Positions 36,961 through 46,123 are shown, counted from the stretch's first letter. The stretch is 59,017 bases of DNA from an uncultured Lachnospiraceae bacterium (GCA_944384015.1 CALWRT010000169.1:1-59017); one strand, 5' to 3'. The notes: a model not told the origin generated them from the sequence alone. Translations and numbers: made by a program.

Positions 36961-38775
36961 ATGGCAATGGAATTATTGATGGGGAATCAGGCTATCGCTT
37001 ACGGCGCAATCAGAGCGGGGGTCGGACTTGTGAGCGGATATCCAGGAACGCCGTCGACGGAGGTGCTGGAGACGGTGGCAGCCCAGAACTCTGGGGATAT
37101 CTATGTGGAATGGTCTGTCAACGAGAAAGCGGCTCTGGAGGTAGCTGCAGGAGCTGCCTACGCCGGTATGCGCAGCATGGTGACAATGAAGCAGGTGGGA
37201 CTGAACGCCTGCTGTGATCCGGTGATGAGTCTGGCATATCTGGGCGTGAAAGGCGGCATGGTGCTGGTGGTGGCTGATGATCCAGGCCCGATTTCTTCTC
37301 AGACGGAACAGGATACGAGAAAGTTTGCCGCCTATGCGAAGATACCGGTCTTTGACCCTGCTTCCCCGTCGGAGGCGTACAAGATGGTACAGGATGCCTT
37401 CACATATTCGGAGAAGTACGGGACGCCGGTGATTCTGCGGCCGACCACGAGAGTCTGTCATGCCTGTGAATCAATGGATGTGACGCTGGAGCACACGGTG
37501 AAGAAGGCAGAAGGCTTCGTCAAGGATCCACGCTGGGTTGTGTTCCCGGCGCTGTCCAGGCAGTGCCACGAGAAGGTGGAGAAAAGGAGGCCGGTGTTAT
37601 CGGAAGATTTCTCCGGCTATCGCTATAATACAATAGAAGGAACCGGCAAAAAGGGAATTCTGACATCGGGCATCAGCTACGCCTACGTGAAGGAAGCTCT
37701 GGGAATGCTGACAAGAGAGGGGAAGCTGAGCCAGAAGGAGGCAGACAGCTATAGTCTGTGCAGGATTGCTACGGCCTACCCCTTCCCTGAGGAGGTAGGA
37801 CGAACCTTCCTGTCCCAGGCAGAGACTGTGCTGGCGGTGGAGGAATTGGAACCGGTGCTGGAAGAAAATATTCTCATGCTGGCCGGGAAGGATTCTTGGA
37901 AGGGCCAGGTACACGGACGCCTGGACGGCACAATGCCGGCAGCAGGAGAGAATACGGCGGATCATGTAAAGGCATCGCTGGAACAATATCTGCTGGGGAG
38001 CAGGCCGGAAGGAGCATCCGTTCATGAGGATCCGGGCCAGCTGCCGGTTCGTCCTCCGGTGCTGTGCGCCGGATGTCCTCATCGGGCATCGTTCTATGCG
38101 GTCAAGGAAGCAATGAAGGGAAAGAAGACCGTCTTTTCCGGGGATATTGGCTGTTATACGCTGGGCAACGCGGCTCCCCTTCAGATGGTTGATACCTGCC
38201 TGTGTATGGGGGCCGGAGTCACGATACCTCAGGGAATCCGCCGGGCGGAACCGGATACATATAGTTTTGGCTTCGTCGGGGACTCCACCTTTTTCCACAC
38301 GGGCATTCCGGGCGTGGTGAACGCGGTGTACAATCAGACAAAGATGACTCTTATTGTGCTGGACAATTCCACGACGGCTATGACCGGCCATCAGCCCCAT
38401 CCAGGTACAGGGAAGACAATGATGGGGGAAGTCTCCAATAAGATCAGCATCCGCAAAGTCTTGGAGGGGATCGGAGTCTCTTACATTGCTCAGGTAAATC
38501 CCTTTGATTTCCAGCTGGCGGTTGAGACTGTGAAGGAAGCGGCGGATCAGGACGGTGTGTCAGCAGTTATTTTCCAGGCGCCCTGCATCGCGGTGGCGAA
38601 GCCGGAGAAGGCTTACCATATTGATGAGAACTGTATTAAATGCAGCAAGTGCATGACCAAGCTGGGATGCCCGGCAATCTCCCGCCAGGACGGCAAGGTT
38701 GTGATTGACAAGGAACTGTGCTATGGCTGCGGACTATGTACCTATGTATGTCCGGTGGACGCGATAAAGAGATAG
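36961..38775 (+). CDS. iorA: Indolepyruvate:ferredoxin oxidoreductase, alpha subunit
   Basis: The 604-residue protein has the pyruvate-oxidoreductase-type N-terminus (GNQAIAYGAIRAGVGLVSGYPGTPSTE). A thiamine-diphosphate domain follows (GDIGCYTLGNAAPL, GDSTFFHTGIPG, NSTTAMTGHQPHPG). Two [4Fe-4S] motifs lie at the C-terminus (CIKCSKCMTKLGC and CYGCGLCTYVCP). With the beta subunit it oxidatively decarboxylates arylpyruvates (indolepyruvate, phenylpyruvate, hydroxyphenylpyruvate) to aryl-acetyl-CoA, reducing ferredoxin. ATG 36961 follows AAGGAG; an in-frame extension to 36871 would translate the leader hairpin. Next come iorB and paaK, a classical aromatic fermentation set. Confidence 0.95.
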   Translation: MAMELLMGNQAIAYGAIRAGVGLVSGYPGTPSTEVLETVAAQNSGDIYVEWSVNEKAALEVAAGAAYAGMRSMVTMKQVGLNACCDPVMSLAYLGVKGGMVLVVADDPGPISSQTEQDTRKFAAYAKIPVFDPASPSEAYKMVQDAFTYSEKYGTPVILRPTTRVCHACESMDVTLEHTVKKAEGFVKDPRWVVFPALSRQCHEKVEKRRPVLSEDFSGYRYNTIEGTGKKGILTSGISYAYVKEALGMLTREGKLSQKEADSYSLCRIATAYPFPEEVGRTFLSQAETVLAVEELEPVLEENILMLAGKDSWKGQVHGRLDGTMPAAGENTADHVKASLEQYLLGSRPEGASVHEDPGQLPVRPPVLCAGCPHRASFYAVKEAMKGKKTVFSGDIGCYTLGNAAPLQMVDTCLCMGAGVTIPQGIRRAEPDTYSFGFVGDSTFFHTGIPGVVNAVYNQTKMTLIVLDNSTTAMTGHQPHPGTGKTMMGEVSNKISIRKVLEGIGVSYIAQVNPFDFQLAVETVKEAADQDGVSAVIFQAPCIAVAKPEKAYHIDENCIKCSKCMTKLGCPAISRQDGKVVIDKELCYGCGLCTYVCPVDAIKR

Positions 38776-38787
38776 GAGGCTGGCACT

Positions 38788-39390
38788 ATGAAGAATTGTA
38801 TATTGGCCGGAGTAGGAGGCCAGGGAACGGTGCTGGCCTCTAAGATGATAGCTGCCTGCGCGATGCGCAAAGGGTATAAGGCCAGGACAGCGGAGACAAT
38901 CGGGATGGCCCAGAGAGGAGGCTGTGTGGTCAGCCATGTCCGTCTCGGGGATGAAGCCTATTCCCCGCTGATCCCGTACAAAGAGGCGGATTTGATCATC
39001 GGATTTGAACCGGCGGAGGCTGTGAGGAACCTGCCCTATCTGAAGGAAGGGGGAACGATCGTGGTGAGTGACCGGGCTGTTAAGCCGACGACAGACGCCT
39101 TCTCCTGTAAAAAGTATGACGGGAAAGAAATGCTGGACTATTTAAAGAGCCATGTACATACGATTATCGTAGATACGGACGGGGCTTGCCGGGAAGCAGG
39201 CTCCTATAAGGCGCTGAATATGGCCTTGCTGGGAGCGGCGGCAGCCGCAGGCGTGCTGGGAATCCAAATGCAGGAATTGCAGGAGGCTGTGAGGGAGAGG
39301 ATGCCTGAGAAATTCCACCGGCTGAATATCCGGGCGCTGGAAGCAGGCGCCGGGCACATGAGAGTACAGGAGGACGACAGATGCAGATGA
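38788..39390 (+). CDS. iorB: Indolepyruvate:ferredoxin oxidoreductase, beta subunit
   Basis: The 200-residue protein is the gamma/beta-type domain of 2-oxoacid:ferredoxin oxidoreductases: NCILAGVGGQGTVLASKMIA at the N-terminus, then TAETIGMAQRGGCVVSHVR. It binds CoA and completes the IorAB enzyme. It follows iorA by 12 bases with a TAGGAGG site. The stop overlaps the paaK start by 10 bases, so the three are translated together. Confidence 0.95.
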   Translation: MKNCILAGVGGQGTVLASKMIAACAMRKGYKARTAETIGMAQRGGCVVSHVRLGDEAYSPLIPYKEADLIIGFEPAEAVRNLPYLKEGGTIVVSDRAVKPTTDAFSCKKYDGKEMLDYLKSHVHTIIVDTDGACREAGSYKALNMALLGAAAAAGVLGIQMQELQEAVRERMPEKFHRLNIRALEAGAGHMRVQEDDRCR

Positions 39391-40616
39391 AAGAAGAGCA
39401 ATTTCGGGAAATAAAGGAACTGCTGCTGCGGCTGAGTGCCCGGGAAGGGAGTTTCTACCAGAAGAAATTCGCGGACATTGACATAGAGGCTATCAAGAGC
39501 CAGGAAGATTTCGAGAAGCTCCCCTTTACCAATAAGGATGAGCTGCGGGAAGGATACCCGCTGGGGCTTCTGGCTGTGGATGAGCGGGAAATTGTCAGGA
39601 TCCATTCTTCTTCCGGGACGACAGGGACGCCCATTATCATCCCATATACGAAGCAGGATATTGAAGACTGGGCGCTGATGTTCGAGCGGTGCTACCAGAT
39701 GGGAGGCATCACTGAGAATGACCGCATTCAGATTACTCCGGGCTATGGACTTTGGACGGCCGGCATCGGCTTTCAGCTGGGGGCAGAGCGCCTGGGAGCG
39801 ATGACTGTGCCTATGGGGCCGGGCAATACTGACAAGCAGCTGAAAATGATGATGGATTTAAAGAGTACCGTCCTGTGTGCCACCTCATCCTACGCCCTGC
39901 TGCTGGCAGAGGAAATTGCCAGAAGAGGGATCGGGGATAAGATCTTTCTCAAGAAGGGCGTGATTGGTTCTGAACGGTGGGGCGAGCGGATGCGCCGCAG
40001 AATCGCCGCAGAGCTGGGGGTAGAACTGTATGATATTTACGGACTGACGGAAATCTACGGGCCGGGTATCGCCATGAGCTGTGAGCATGAGTGCGGGATG
40101 CATTACTGGGATGATTATGTGTATTTTGAAGTAATCGATCCGGCCACAGGTGAGCTGATGCCGGACGGTGAAGTGGGAGAGCTGGTGATTACGGCTTTCC
40201 GCAAGCAGGGAGCGCCGCTGATCCGTTACCGTACTCACGACTTGACACGGATCATGAAGGGAGAATGCCCCTGCGGCAGCCCCTATCCCAGAATTGACAC
40301 ATTGATTGGCAGGACAGACGATATGGTAAAAGTCAAAGGCGTGAATATCTACCCTGGACAGATTGAGGATATGCTCAGAGAGGTAGACGGGCCGAGCAGT
40401 GAGTACCAGGTGATGATCGATCATCTGAACGGGAAGGATATCTTAACCTTGTTCTTCGAGACAGAATACATGGACGAGAGAAAACATATTGAACATAATG
40501 TGAAGAAGTATGTAAAGGAGCGTATCGGGCTGACCATTGTTCCCAAAGCGGTGCCTGTGGGAGATCTCCCCAGGAGCGAGAAGAAGACGAAGAGAATCTT
40601 TGATAACCGCTATTGA
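39381..40616 (+). CDS. paaK: Phenylacetate-CoA ligase family (PaaK)
   Basis: The 411-residue adenylate-forming enzyme has the P-loop-like SSSGTTGTPIIIPYT, DIYGLTEIYGPG and the hinge GRTDDMVKVKGVNIYP, all standard for PaaK. It interconverts phenylacetate-type acids and their CoA esters using ATP. Beside IorAB, it could make ATP by running from aryl-acetyl-CoA toward the acid, or it may activate the acid. Direction cannot be read from sequence. The length is slightly shorter than the 430-440 of typical PaaK. The ATG start lies within the end of iorB. Confidence 0.92.
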   Translation: MQMKEEQFREIKELLLRLSAREGSFYQKKFADIDIEAIKSQEDFEKLPFTNKDELREGYPLGLLAVDEREIVRIHSSSGTTGTPIIIPYTKQDIEDWALMFERCYQMGGITENDRIQITPGYGLWTAGIGFQLGAERLGAMTVPMGPGNTDKQLKMMMDLKSTVLCATSSYALLLAEEIARRGIGDKIFLKKGVIGSERWGERMRRRIAAELGVELYDIYGLTEIYGPGIAMSCEHECGMHYWDDYVYFEVIDPATGELMPDGEVGELVITAFRKQGAPLIRYRTHDLTRIMKGECPCGSPYPRIDTLIGRTDDMVKVKGVNIYPGQIEDMLREVDGPSSEYQVMIDHLNGKDILTLFFETEYMDERKHIEHNVKKYVKERIGLTIVPKAVPVGDLPRSEKKTKRIFDNRY

Positions 40617-40653
40617 TGGGACCCGATTTCGGGAAAGGCGAAGGAAGAATGCT

Positions 40654-41085
40654 ATGAACCTTTTATTTTTTCTGACTCCCAAGAGTGACGTGGTATATGT
40701 GGAGGATACAGACAGCCTGCGGCAGGTGATGGAACGGATGGAATATCACACCTACCAGGCAATTCCCATGGTCAACCGATTCGGCCATTACGCGGGCACG
40801 ATTACCGAGGGAGATATTCTGTGGTATATCAAAGAGCACCTGCCCTTCAACATGAAGATGGCAGAGACCATCCTGATCGGAGACGTCCGCCGCAAGAAGG
40901 AGAATCTCCCAGTGAGCATCCGGGCCAGCATGGAAGACCTTATGTCGAAGGTGGTCAACCAGAATTTTGTCCCGGTCATTGATGACAAGGATGTATTTAT
41001 CGGGATTATTACGAGGAAAGACGTGATCCGTTACCTGCACGGAGAACTGCAGAAATGCCAGGGCACGCAGCAGCAGGAGGAGTGA
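40654..41085 (+). CDS. Two-CBS-domain protein
   Basis: The 143-residue protein has two CBS domains: the first around residues 10-65 (VVYVEDTDSLRQVMERM, then GHYAGTITEGDILW) and the second around 80-135 (VSIRASMEDLMSKVV, then VFIGIITRKDVIRYL). CBS pairs bind adenine nucleotides or related ligands and act as energy sensors. With no other domain, it probably regulates a partner. It follows paaK by 37 bases with AAGGAAGA before ATG 40654 and is likely in the ior operon, so energy-dependent control of aryl-acid metabolism is a reasonable guess, not shown. Confidence 0.8.
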   Translation: MNLLFFLTPKSDVVYVEDTDSLRQVMERMEYHTYQAIPMVNRFGHYAGTITEGDILWYIKEHLPFNMKMAETILIGDVRRKKENLPVSIRASMEDLMSKVVNQNFVPVIDDKDVFIGIITRKDVIRYLHGELQKCQGTQQQEE

Positions 41086-41133
41086 CGCCCCTGGGCAGAT
41101 AGGGACGAGAGCAAGGCGAGAGGAGGCGGCCGG

Positions 41134-43020
41134 ATGAAGGTGGTGCTGGCGGCGGTGAACGCGAAATATATTCACTCCAATCCAGCTGTGTACAGCCTGC
41201 GGGCCTATGCCCGAAAATACCGGGGAGAGATTCACATCGCTGAGTACACGATCAATCACTCCGCAGAGGATATTTTGGCGGATCTTTATAGCCAGAAGCC
41301 GGACATTTTGGCCTTCTCCTGCTATCTGTGGAATATTGTATACATTCGAGAACTGGCGGCGCAGATGCATAAGCTGCTGCCGGATACCATCTTGTGGGCC
41401 GGAGGACCGGAGGTATCCTATGGCGCCAAGGCATTCCTGGAGGAGAACCCCTATTTCACCGGCGTCATGTGCGGGGAGGGGGAGGAGACCTTCCTGGAGC
41501 TGATGGATTATTATCACGGGCAGGGCGGACACCTTCTGCATGACAGGGAAGATCTCAGGCATATACGGGGGATTGCCTATCTGCAGGACGGTATATTCCG
41601 CAGAACACCGGATCGTCCGCCCTTGGATATGGACTGTCTGCCATTTCTTTATGAGGATCTTGCCCCGTTTGAGAATCGAATTATCTACTATGAATCTTCC
41701 AGAGGCTGTCCTTTCGGCTGCACCTACTGCCTGTCGTCCATTGAGAAGAAGATGCGGCTGCGCAGTTTTTCGCTGGTGAAGGAGGAATTGGACTTCTTCC
41801 TGAGGGAGAAGGTCGCCCAGGTGAAGTTTGTGGATCGGACCTTCAACTGTAACCGGAGACATGCCATGGACATATGGGAGTACCTGGCGGGGCATGATAA
41901 CGGAGTGACCAATTTTCATTTTGAAATCGCGGCAGATCTGCTGACAGAGGAAGAACTGCGTATTTTGTCCAGTATGCGGCCTGGACTGATCCAACTGGAA
42001 ATCGGCGTGCAGTCGGCTAATGCGGGCACAATACGGGAAATCCGCCGCACGATGGACTTCCAGAAGCTGAAGGAGAATGTAAAGGCTGTAAAAGCTATGG
42101 GAAATATCCACCAGCATCTGGATCTGATTGCCGGCCTGCCCCTGGAGGACTATGACAGTTTTGCCAAGTCCTACCAGGCCGTCTACGAAATGGAGCCTGA
42201 TCAGCTGCAGTTAGGATTTCTGAAGGTGCTCAAGGGCTCACCCATGCATGGACGGACTGGGGAGTATGGAATGGATTACTGGGACAGCCCCCCTTATGAG
42301 GTGCTGAAGACCCGGTGGCTGTCTTACGGTGAACTCAGGAAGCTGAAGCAAGTAGAAGAGATGACGGAAGTGTACTATAACAGCGGACAGTTCTCTGGAA
42401 CCATGCAGCTGCTGGGAAGAGAATATGACAATCCCTTTGACCTGTATAGGGAGCTGGGAGAGTACTATAGCGCCAGGGGACTGGATGGGAGGAGCCATTC
42501 CAGGCTGGAGCGGTATGAGATATTATTGGCCTTTATCCGGGAAAAGTGGCCCAAAAAGCTTCCGCTGTATCAAGATCTGCTCTTGCTGGATCTGTACCGA
42601 CGGGAGAAGGTGAAGAGCCGTCCGTCCTGGGCGAGGGATCAGAAGCTGTGGAAAGAGGAAATGATGGCGTTTTTCCGGGGAGAAGAAGAGAGGCGGCAGT
42701 ATCTGAAAGACTACGAGGGCTTTGACGCCCGCCAGATGAGTAAGATGGCCCATGTGGAAATCTTCGCGTATCCGGTGACAGACAAAGAAGAGATGGAGAG
42801 ACTGCGCCGGGCTGGAGAAGACGGCCCCCGGCCTAACGGAGACGCCGGAACTGACAAGGCGGAACAGGGGGATGAGGCTCAGACGGGCTATGCCGTGCTG
42901 TTTGACTATAAGAAGAGGAACCCGCTCAGCCGCGGGGCGGCAGAATACAGCCTGGGGAAATGGGAGCGAGGAGGATACCGTGACGAAGAGAACCGGAGAG
43001 ATTCTGGCTTTGCTGGATGA
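41134..43020 (+). CDS. B12-binding-domain radical SAM protein (DUF4080 type)
   Basis: The 628-residue protein starts with a cobalamin-binding Rossmann region (residues ~1-140, VLAAVNAKYIHSNPAV, then GGPEVSYG and GEGEETF). The radical SAM cluster follows, C192-C196-C199 in SSRGCPFGCTYCLSS, with the (βα) barrel after it. The C-terminal ~200 residues match the DUF4080 helical extension. Members are found widely in Firmicutes with no settled function; methylation or another radical reaction is possible. ATG 41134 follows GAGAGGAGG. Its end overlaps nth by about 40 bases. Confidence 0.85.
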   Translation: MKVVLAAVNAKYIHSNPAVYSLRAYARKYRGEIHIAEYTINHSAEDILADLYSQKPDILAFSCYLWNIVYIRELAAQMHKLLPDTILWAGGPEVSYGAKAFLEENPYFTGVMCGEGEETFLELMDYYHGQGGHLLHDREDLRHIRGIAYLQDGIFRRTPDRPPLDMDCLPFLYEDLAPFENRIIYYESSRGCPFGCTYCLSSIEKKMRLRSFSLVKEELDFFLREKVAQVKFVDRTFNCNRRHAMDIWEYLAGHDNGVTNFHFEIAADLLTEEELRILSSMRPGLIQLEIGVQSANAGTIREIRRTMDFQKLKENVKAVKAMGNIHQHLDLIAGLPLEDYDSFAKSYQAVYEMEPDQLQLGFLKVLKGSPMHGRTGEYGMDYWDSPPYEVLKTRWLSYGELRKLKQVEEMTEVYYNSGQFSGTMQLLGREYDNPFDLYRELGEYYSARGLDGRSHSRLERYEILLAFIREKWPKKLPLYQDLLLLDLYRREKVKSRPSWARDQKLWKEEMMAFFRGEEERRQYLKDYEGFDARQMSKMAHVEIFAYPVTDKEEMERLRRAGEDGPRPNGDAGTDKAEQGDEAQTGYAVLFDYKKRNPLSRGAAEYSLGKWERGGYRDEENRRDSGFAG

Positions 43021-43627
43021 GGTATATACAAGAGAATACAAGTGCTATCTGAATTATGAGACGCCTTGGCAGCTGCTGATCGCCACGATGCTCAGCGCCC
43101 AGTGCACAGACGCCAGGGTGAATATGGTGACAGAGAGCCTTTTCCAAAAATATGACAGCCTGGAAAAATTCGCCTCTGCCGACGTGAGGGAGCTGGAACA
43201 GGATATCCGTTCCACCGGTTTCTATCACACAAAGGCCAGAAATATTATTTCCTGCGCCAGGGATCTGGTGGAGAAATACGGAGGGGAAGTGCCAAAGGAT
43301 CTAGAAGCGCTCACCTCCCTGGCAGGAGTGGGAAGGAAGACGGCCAATGTTATCCGGGGGAATATCTATCACGAGCCAAGCATTGTGGTGGATACCCATG
43401 TGAAGAGGATTTCCAGGAGGCTGGGGCTTACGAAGGAGGAGGATCCAGAGAAGATGGAATATGATCTGATGAAGGTCCTTCCAAAAGATCACTGGATTTT
43501 GTATAATATACAGATCATTACCTTCGGCCGGCAGATATGCTACGCCCGCTCGCCCAAATGCGGAGAGTGCTTCCTTCAGAAGTACTGTGTGGAATATCAG
43601 GCGGCAAGAAAGAAGACGAAGCAATGA
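42980..43627 (+). CDS. nth: Endonuclease III (DNA glycosylase/AP lyase)
   Basis: The 215-residue enzyme has the helix-hairpin-helix LAGVGRKTANVIRG with catalytic Lys120 and VVDTHVKR with Asp138, the same numbers as E. coli Nth. A [4Fe-4S] site lies at C187, C194, C197 and C203. It removes oxidised pyrimidines and nicks abasic sites. GTG 42980 follows GCGAGGAGG. A longer in-frame extension to 42872 would cover the end of the radical SAM gene and lacks a site. The stop overlaps the exonuclease start (ATGA). Confidence 0.96.
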   Translation: MTKRTGEILALLDEVYTREYKCYLNYETPWQLLIATMLSAQCTDARVNMVTESLFQKYDSLEKFASADVRELEQDIRSTGFYHTKARNIISCARDLVEKYGGEVPKDLEALTSLAGVGRKTANVIRGNIYHEPSIVVDTHVKRISRRLGLTKEEDPEKMEYDLMKVLPKDHWILYNIQIITFGRQICYARSPKCGECFLQKYCVEYQAARKKTKQ

Positions 43628-44331
43628 ATACTTATGTGGCGATTGATTTGGAGACAACAGGGCTAAGTCCCAAGGAAGACAAAATATTAGAGATCGGCGC
43701 CGTCCGGGTAGTGGATGGGAGAATTGCCGGACAGCTCCACCTGTTCGCAGACCCGGGCAGGGCGATACCGGAGCGGATTACGCAGATAACTGGTATCACA
43801 CAGGATATGCTGGAGGGCGCTGTAACCCAACAGGAAGCGGTAGAGAGGACTGCGGACTTCTGCAGAGATGATGTCTTGCTGGGACACAATATTCTCTTCG
43901 ATTACAGTTTTCTGAAGCGCAGCGCGGTCAACTGCGGACTTGCCTTTGACCACAAGGGAATCGACACGCTCAAGCTTGCCAGAAAGTTCCTACAGGAACT
44001 GCCGAGCAGAAGCCTGGAGTGCCTGTGTGAATATTTTTCCATCGATACTGGAGCCCGTCACCGGGCTGTGGAAGACGCATTGGCGGCAAAGTACGTCTAT
44101 GACTGCCTGAGGGAGCGGTATTATGAGGGACATGAGGAGGATTTTCTGCCGGGAGACCTGATTTACCGGGCCAAGCGAGAGGGACCGATTACGAATGCCC
44201 AAAAACGGTACTTGAATGATTTGCTGAAATATCATAAAATAAAAGCGGACTATGCTGTTGATCAGCTGACAAAGAACGAGGCATCCAGGAAGATCGACGG
44301 CATCTTGTCTTCCTATGGACGGATATTGTAA
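43624..44331 (+). CDS. DnaQ-type 3'-5' exonuclease
   Basis: The 235-residue protein has a DEDDh exonuclease fold: AIDLETTGLS (first Asp/Glu), LLGHNILFDYSFL and HRAVEDAL (His and last Asp) in order within the first ~165 residues. The C-terminal 65 residues form a helical extension rich in charged residues (NAQKRYLNDLLKYHKIKAD). It belongs with epsilon/PolC-like proofreading or DNA-repair nucleases and is coupled with nth, so a repair role is likely. It is a stand-alone nuclease and not part of a polymerase. Confidence 0.85.
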   Translation: MNTYVAIDLETTGLSPKEDKILEIGAVRVVDGRIAGQLHLFADPGRAIPERITQITGITQDMLEGAVTQQEAVERTADFCRDDVLLGHNILFDYSFLKRSAVNCGLAFDHKGIDTLKLARKFLQELPSRSLECLCEYFSIDTGARHRAVEDALAAKYVYDCLRERYYEGHEEDFLPGDLIYRAKREGPITNAQKRYLNDLLKYHKIKADYAVDQLTKNEASRKIDGILSSYGRIL

Positions 44332-44384
44332 ATGGTGCCAGGGCTGCGGGAGTGCGCAGTCCAGCGATATAAGAAGGTGAGAGT

Positions 44385-44486
44385 ATGAACATTTATGACC
44401 GGAAGAGCCGGAGGATTATCACAGGAGTTATTATCGGGATCCTAATTGCGACGATGCTTCTGTCCGTGCTTGTGGCGGCTCTTTGA
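44385..44486 (+). CDS. 33-residue single-pass membrane protein
   Basis: The frame encodes MNIYDRKSRRIITG followed by a hydrophobic helix and a short end. ATG 44385 follows AGAAGGTGAGAG. The basic N-terminus and single helix give a predicted N-in membrane protein with almost no outside part. Its size and form recall DUF4044/Prli42-like small proteins of Firmicutes, but I cannot confirm a family. It lies between the exonuclease and VanW genes, 22 bases before the latter, and is easily missed by gene callers. Confidence 0.6.
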   Translation: MNIYDRKSRRIITGVIIGILIATMLLSVLVAAL

Positions 44487-44508
44487 CAAAAGATGGAAGG
44501 AGGAGATT

Positions 44509-45981
44509 ATGAAAAAAGCAGTACTGACAGCGGCAGCGCTGTTTTTGTGCATATTATCGGCGGGAAGCGTTTCGCGGGCGGCTGAGCTGGCCGAGGACAC
44601 CATCGCGGTGGGCGTCTATATTGAAGATATGGATATGTCGGGTATGACCGTGTCCGAGGCAATTGAAGCAGTGGACAGCTATGTGCAGAGCAGGATGGAT
44701 ACGACGATCCGGCTGAATGTGAATGACAATTGGGTAGAGGTGAGCGCCTCTGATATGGGACTTGTCTGCGAGGACACTGACGTGGTGGAGAAAGCCTTTG
44801 AGTATGGCAAAGCGGGGAATATTGTGCAGAGATACAAAATTATGAAGGATCTGCAGCAGGAGCCGTATACTTTTGAGCTTCAGTTCCAGGTGGATGAAGA
44901 TACGATCCGCTCAATTGTGGAAGAAAAATGCACGGTCTACAATGTGGAAGCTGAGGATGCTGCTGTTACGAAGACATCAGATGGCTTTGACATTACTCCG
45001 GGTACCACCGGAATCCAGGTAAATGTAGAAGAATCCGTGGCGGTGATTGTGGATACGATGAGCACATGGGACGGCTCAGAAATTGAGATCGACTTGGTGT
45101 GCGATGTGGAAGAACCGAGGGGGACAGAAGAAGATTTTGCCCTGGTGAAGGATGTCCTCGGCACCTTTACAACCAGCTTTGCTTCTTCCGGGGCTAACCG
45201 GACGAAAAACGTAACGACAGGAGCAGAGAAGATTAACGGGACAGTTGTCTATCCGGGTGAAACGGTATCTGTCTACGAGCTGACCCAGCCTTACACAGAG
45301 GAGAACGGCTATGCCACGGCAGTCGCCTATGAGAATGGACGGGAAGTAGACAGCGTGGGAGGCGGTATCTGCCAGGTATCAACCACCATGTACAATGCGG
45401 TGCTGAATGCGGAGCTGGAGGTTGTGGAGAGAGCGAACCATTCCATGATTGTGGGCTATGTGGATCCCTCTATGGACGCGGCGATCGCAGGTACCTATAA
45501 AGATCTGAAATTCAAGAATAATACAGACGCCCCGATCTATATTGAGGGATATGTGGAGAATAAAAAGATTACCTTCACCATATATGGTCATGAGACAAGG
45601 GATACGGAGCACAGGAAGGTGACCTATGAGAGTGAAGTGCTGGAGACGACGACGGCAAATCCATCCGTGGTGTATGTGGCGGACAGCTCTCAGCCCATCG
45701 GATACAAAGCTGTTACCCAGAGCGCCCATACCGGGTATAAAGCAAGACTCTGGAAAATTGTGACCGTGGACGGCGTAGAGGAGAGCCGTGAAATCGTCAA
45801 CAACAGTACGTACAATGCATCCCCAGCATACTGCAGCGTGGGGACAATGTGGGCGGATCCCAACGCGACCGCGGCAGTAGAGGCCGCAATTGCAACCCAG
45901 GACAATGCAACCATCGATGCGACGATCGCGCCTTATGCCGCTCAGCTGGCAGCTTTGCAGGCCCAGCAGGCAGCCCAGTAA
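44509..45981 (+). CDS. Exported VanW-domain protein
   Basis: The 490-residue protein has a signal peptide (MKKAVLTAAALFLCILSAGS). A PG_binding_4-like region follows at about residues 35-220 (DMSGMTVSEAIEAVDSYV). The VanW core comes next (GTFTTSFASSGANRTKN, PGETVSVYELTQPYTEENGY, VGGGICQVSTTMYNAVLN). The C-terminal region is G5-like (ETTTANPSVVYVADSSQP) and ends in an A/Q-rich tail. The protein is secreted or surface-held and probably works at peptidoglycan; VanW's exact role is unknown even in vancomycin-resistance loci. No resistance genes accompany it, so it is a housekeeping homologue. AAGGAGGAG precedes ATG 44509. Confidence 0.88.
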   Translation: MKKAVLTAAALFLCILSAGSVSRAAELAEDTIAVGVYIEDMDMSGMTVSEAIEAVDSYVQSRMDTTIRLNVNDNWVEVSASDMGLVCEDTDVVEKAFEYGKAGNIVQRYKIMKDLQQEPYTFELQFQVDEDTIRSIVEEKCTVYNVEAEDAAVTKTSDGFDITPGTTGIQVNVEESVAVIVDTMSTWDGSEIEIDLVCDVEEPRGTEEDFALVKDVLGTFTTSFASSGANRTKNVTTGAEKINGTVVYPGETVSVYELTQPYTEENGYATAVAYENGREVDSVGGGICQVSTTMYNAVLNAELEVVERANHSMIVGYVDPSMDAAIAGTYKDLKFKNNTDAPIYIEGYVENKKITFTIYGHETRDTEHRKVTYESEVLETTTANPSVVYVADSSQPIGYKAVTQSAHTGYKARLWKIVTVDGVEESREIVNNSTYNASPAYCSVGTMWADPNATAAVEAAIATQDNATIDATIAPYAAQLAALQAQQAAQ

Positions 45982-46086
45982 AAGCAGTGTGCGAGCTGGA
46001 AGCATATAGCGCGAAGTCATACACAGCTTTTATCATGCGGGATCTGGTCTCAGCAGGCATGAAGACCAGACGTAAAGGAAGAATTA

Positions 46087-46123
46087 CATTCGCCGGGACA
46101 GAATAGAACTGTTCCGGCGAATG
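46087..46123. other. Perfect long hairpin without U-tract
   Basis: CATTCGCCGGGACAG pairs with CTGTTCCGGCGAATG (15 bp with one G-U) around a 7-base loop. The absence of a T-run argues against a simple terminator; it may be an mRNA-stabilising or processing structure after the VanW gene. Confidence 0.5.

Noticed and set aside
40663-42117. 484-codon open frame on the minus strand
   Set aside because: Antisense to the CBS and radical SAM genes, with His/Gln-rich translation typical of a shadow frame.
44509-45981. Vancomycin-resistance locus
   Set aside because: VanW-domain protein only; no vanHAX, vanS/R or D-Ala ligase variants are nearby, and such homologues are common in Firmicutes.
46087-46123. 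Rho-independent terminator after the VanW gene
   Set aside because: The stem is strong but no U-tract follows; listed only as a hairpin.
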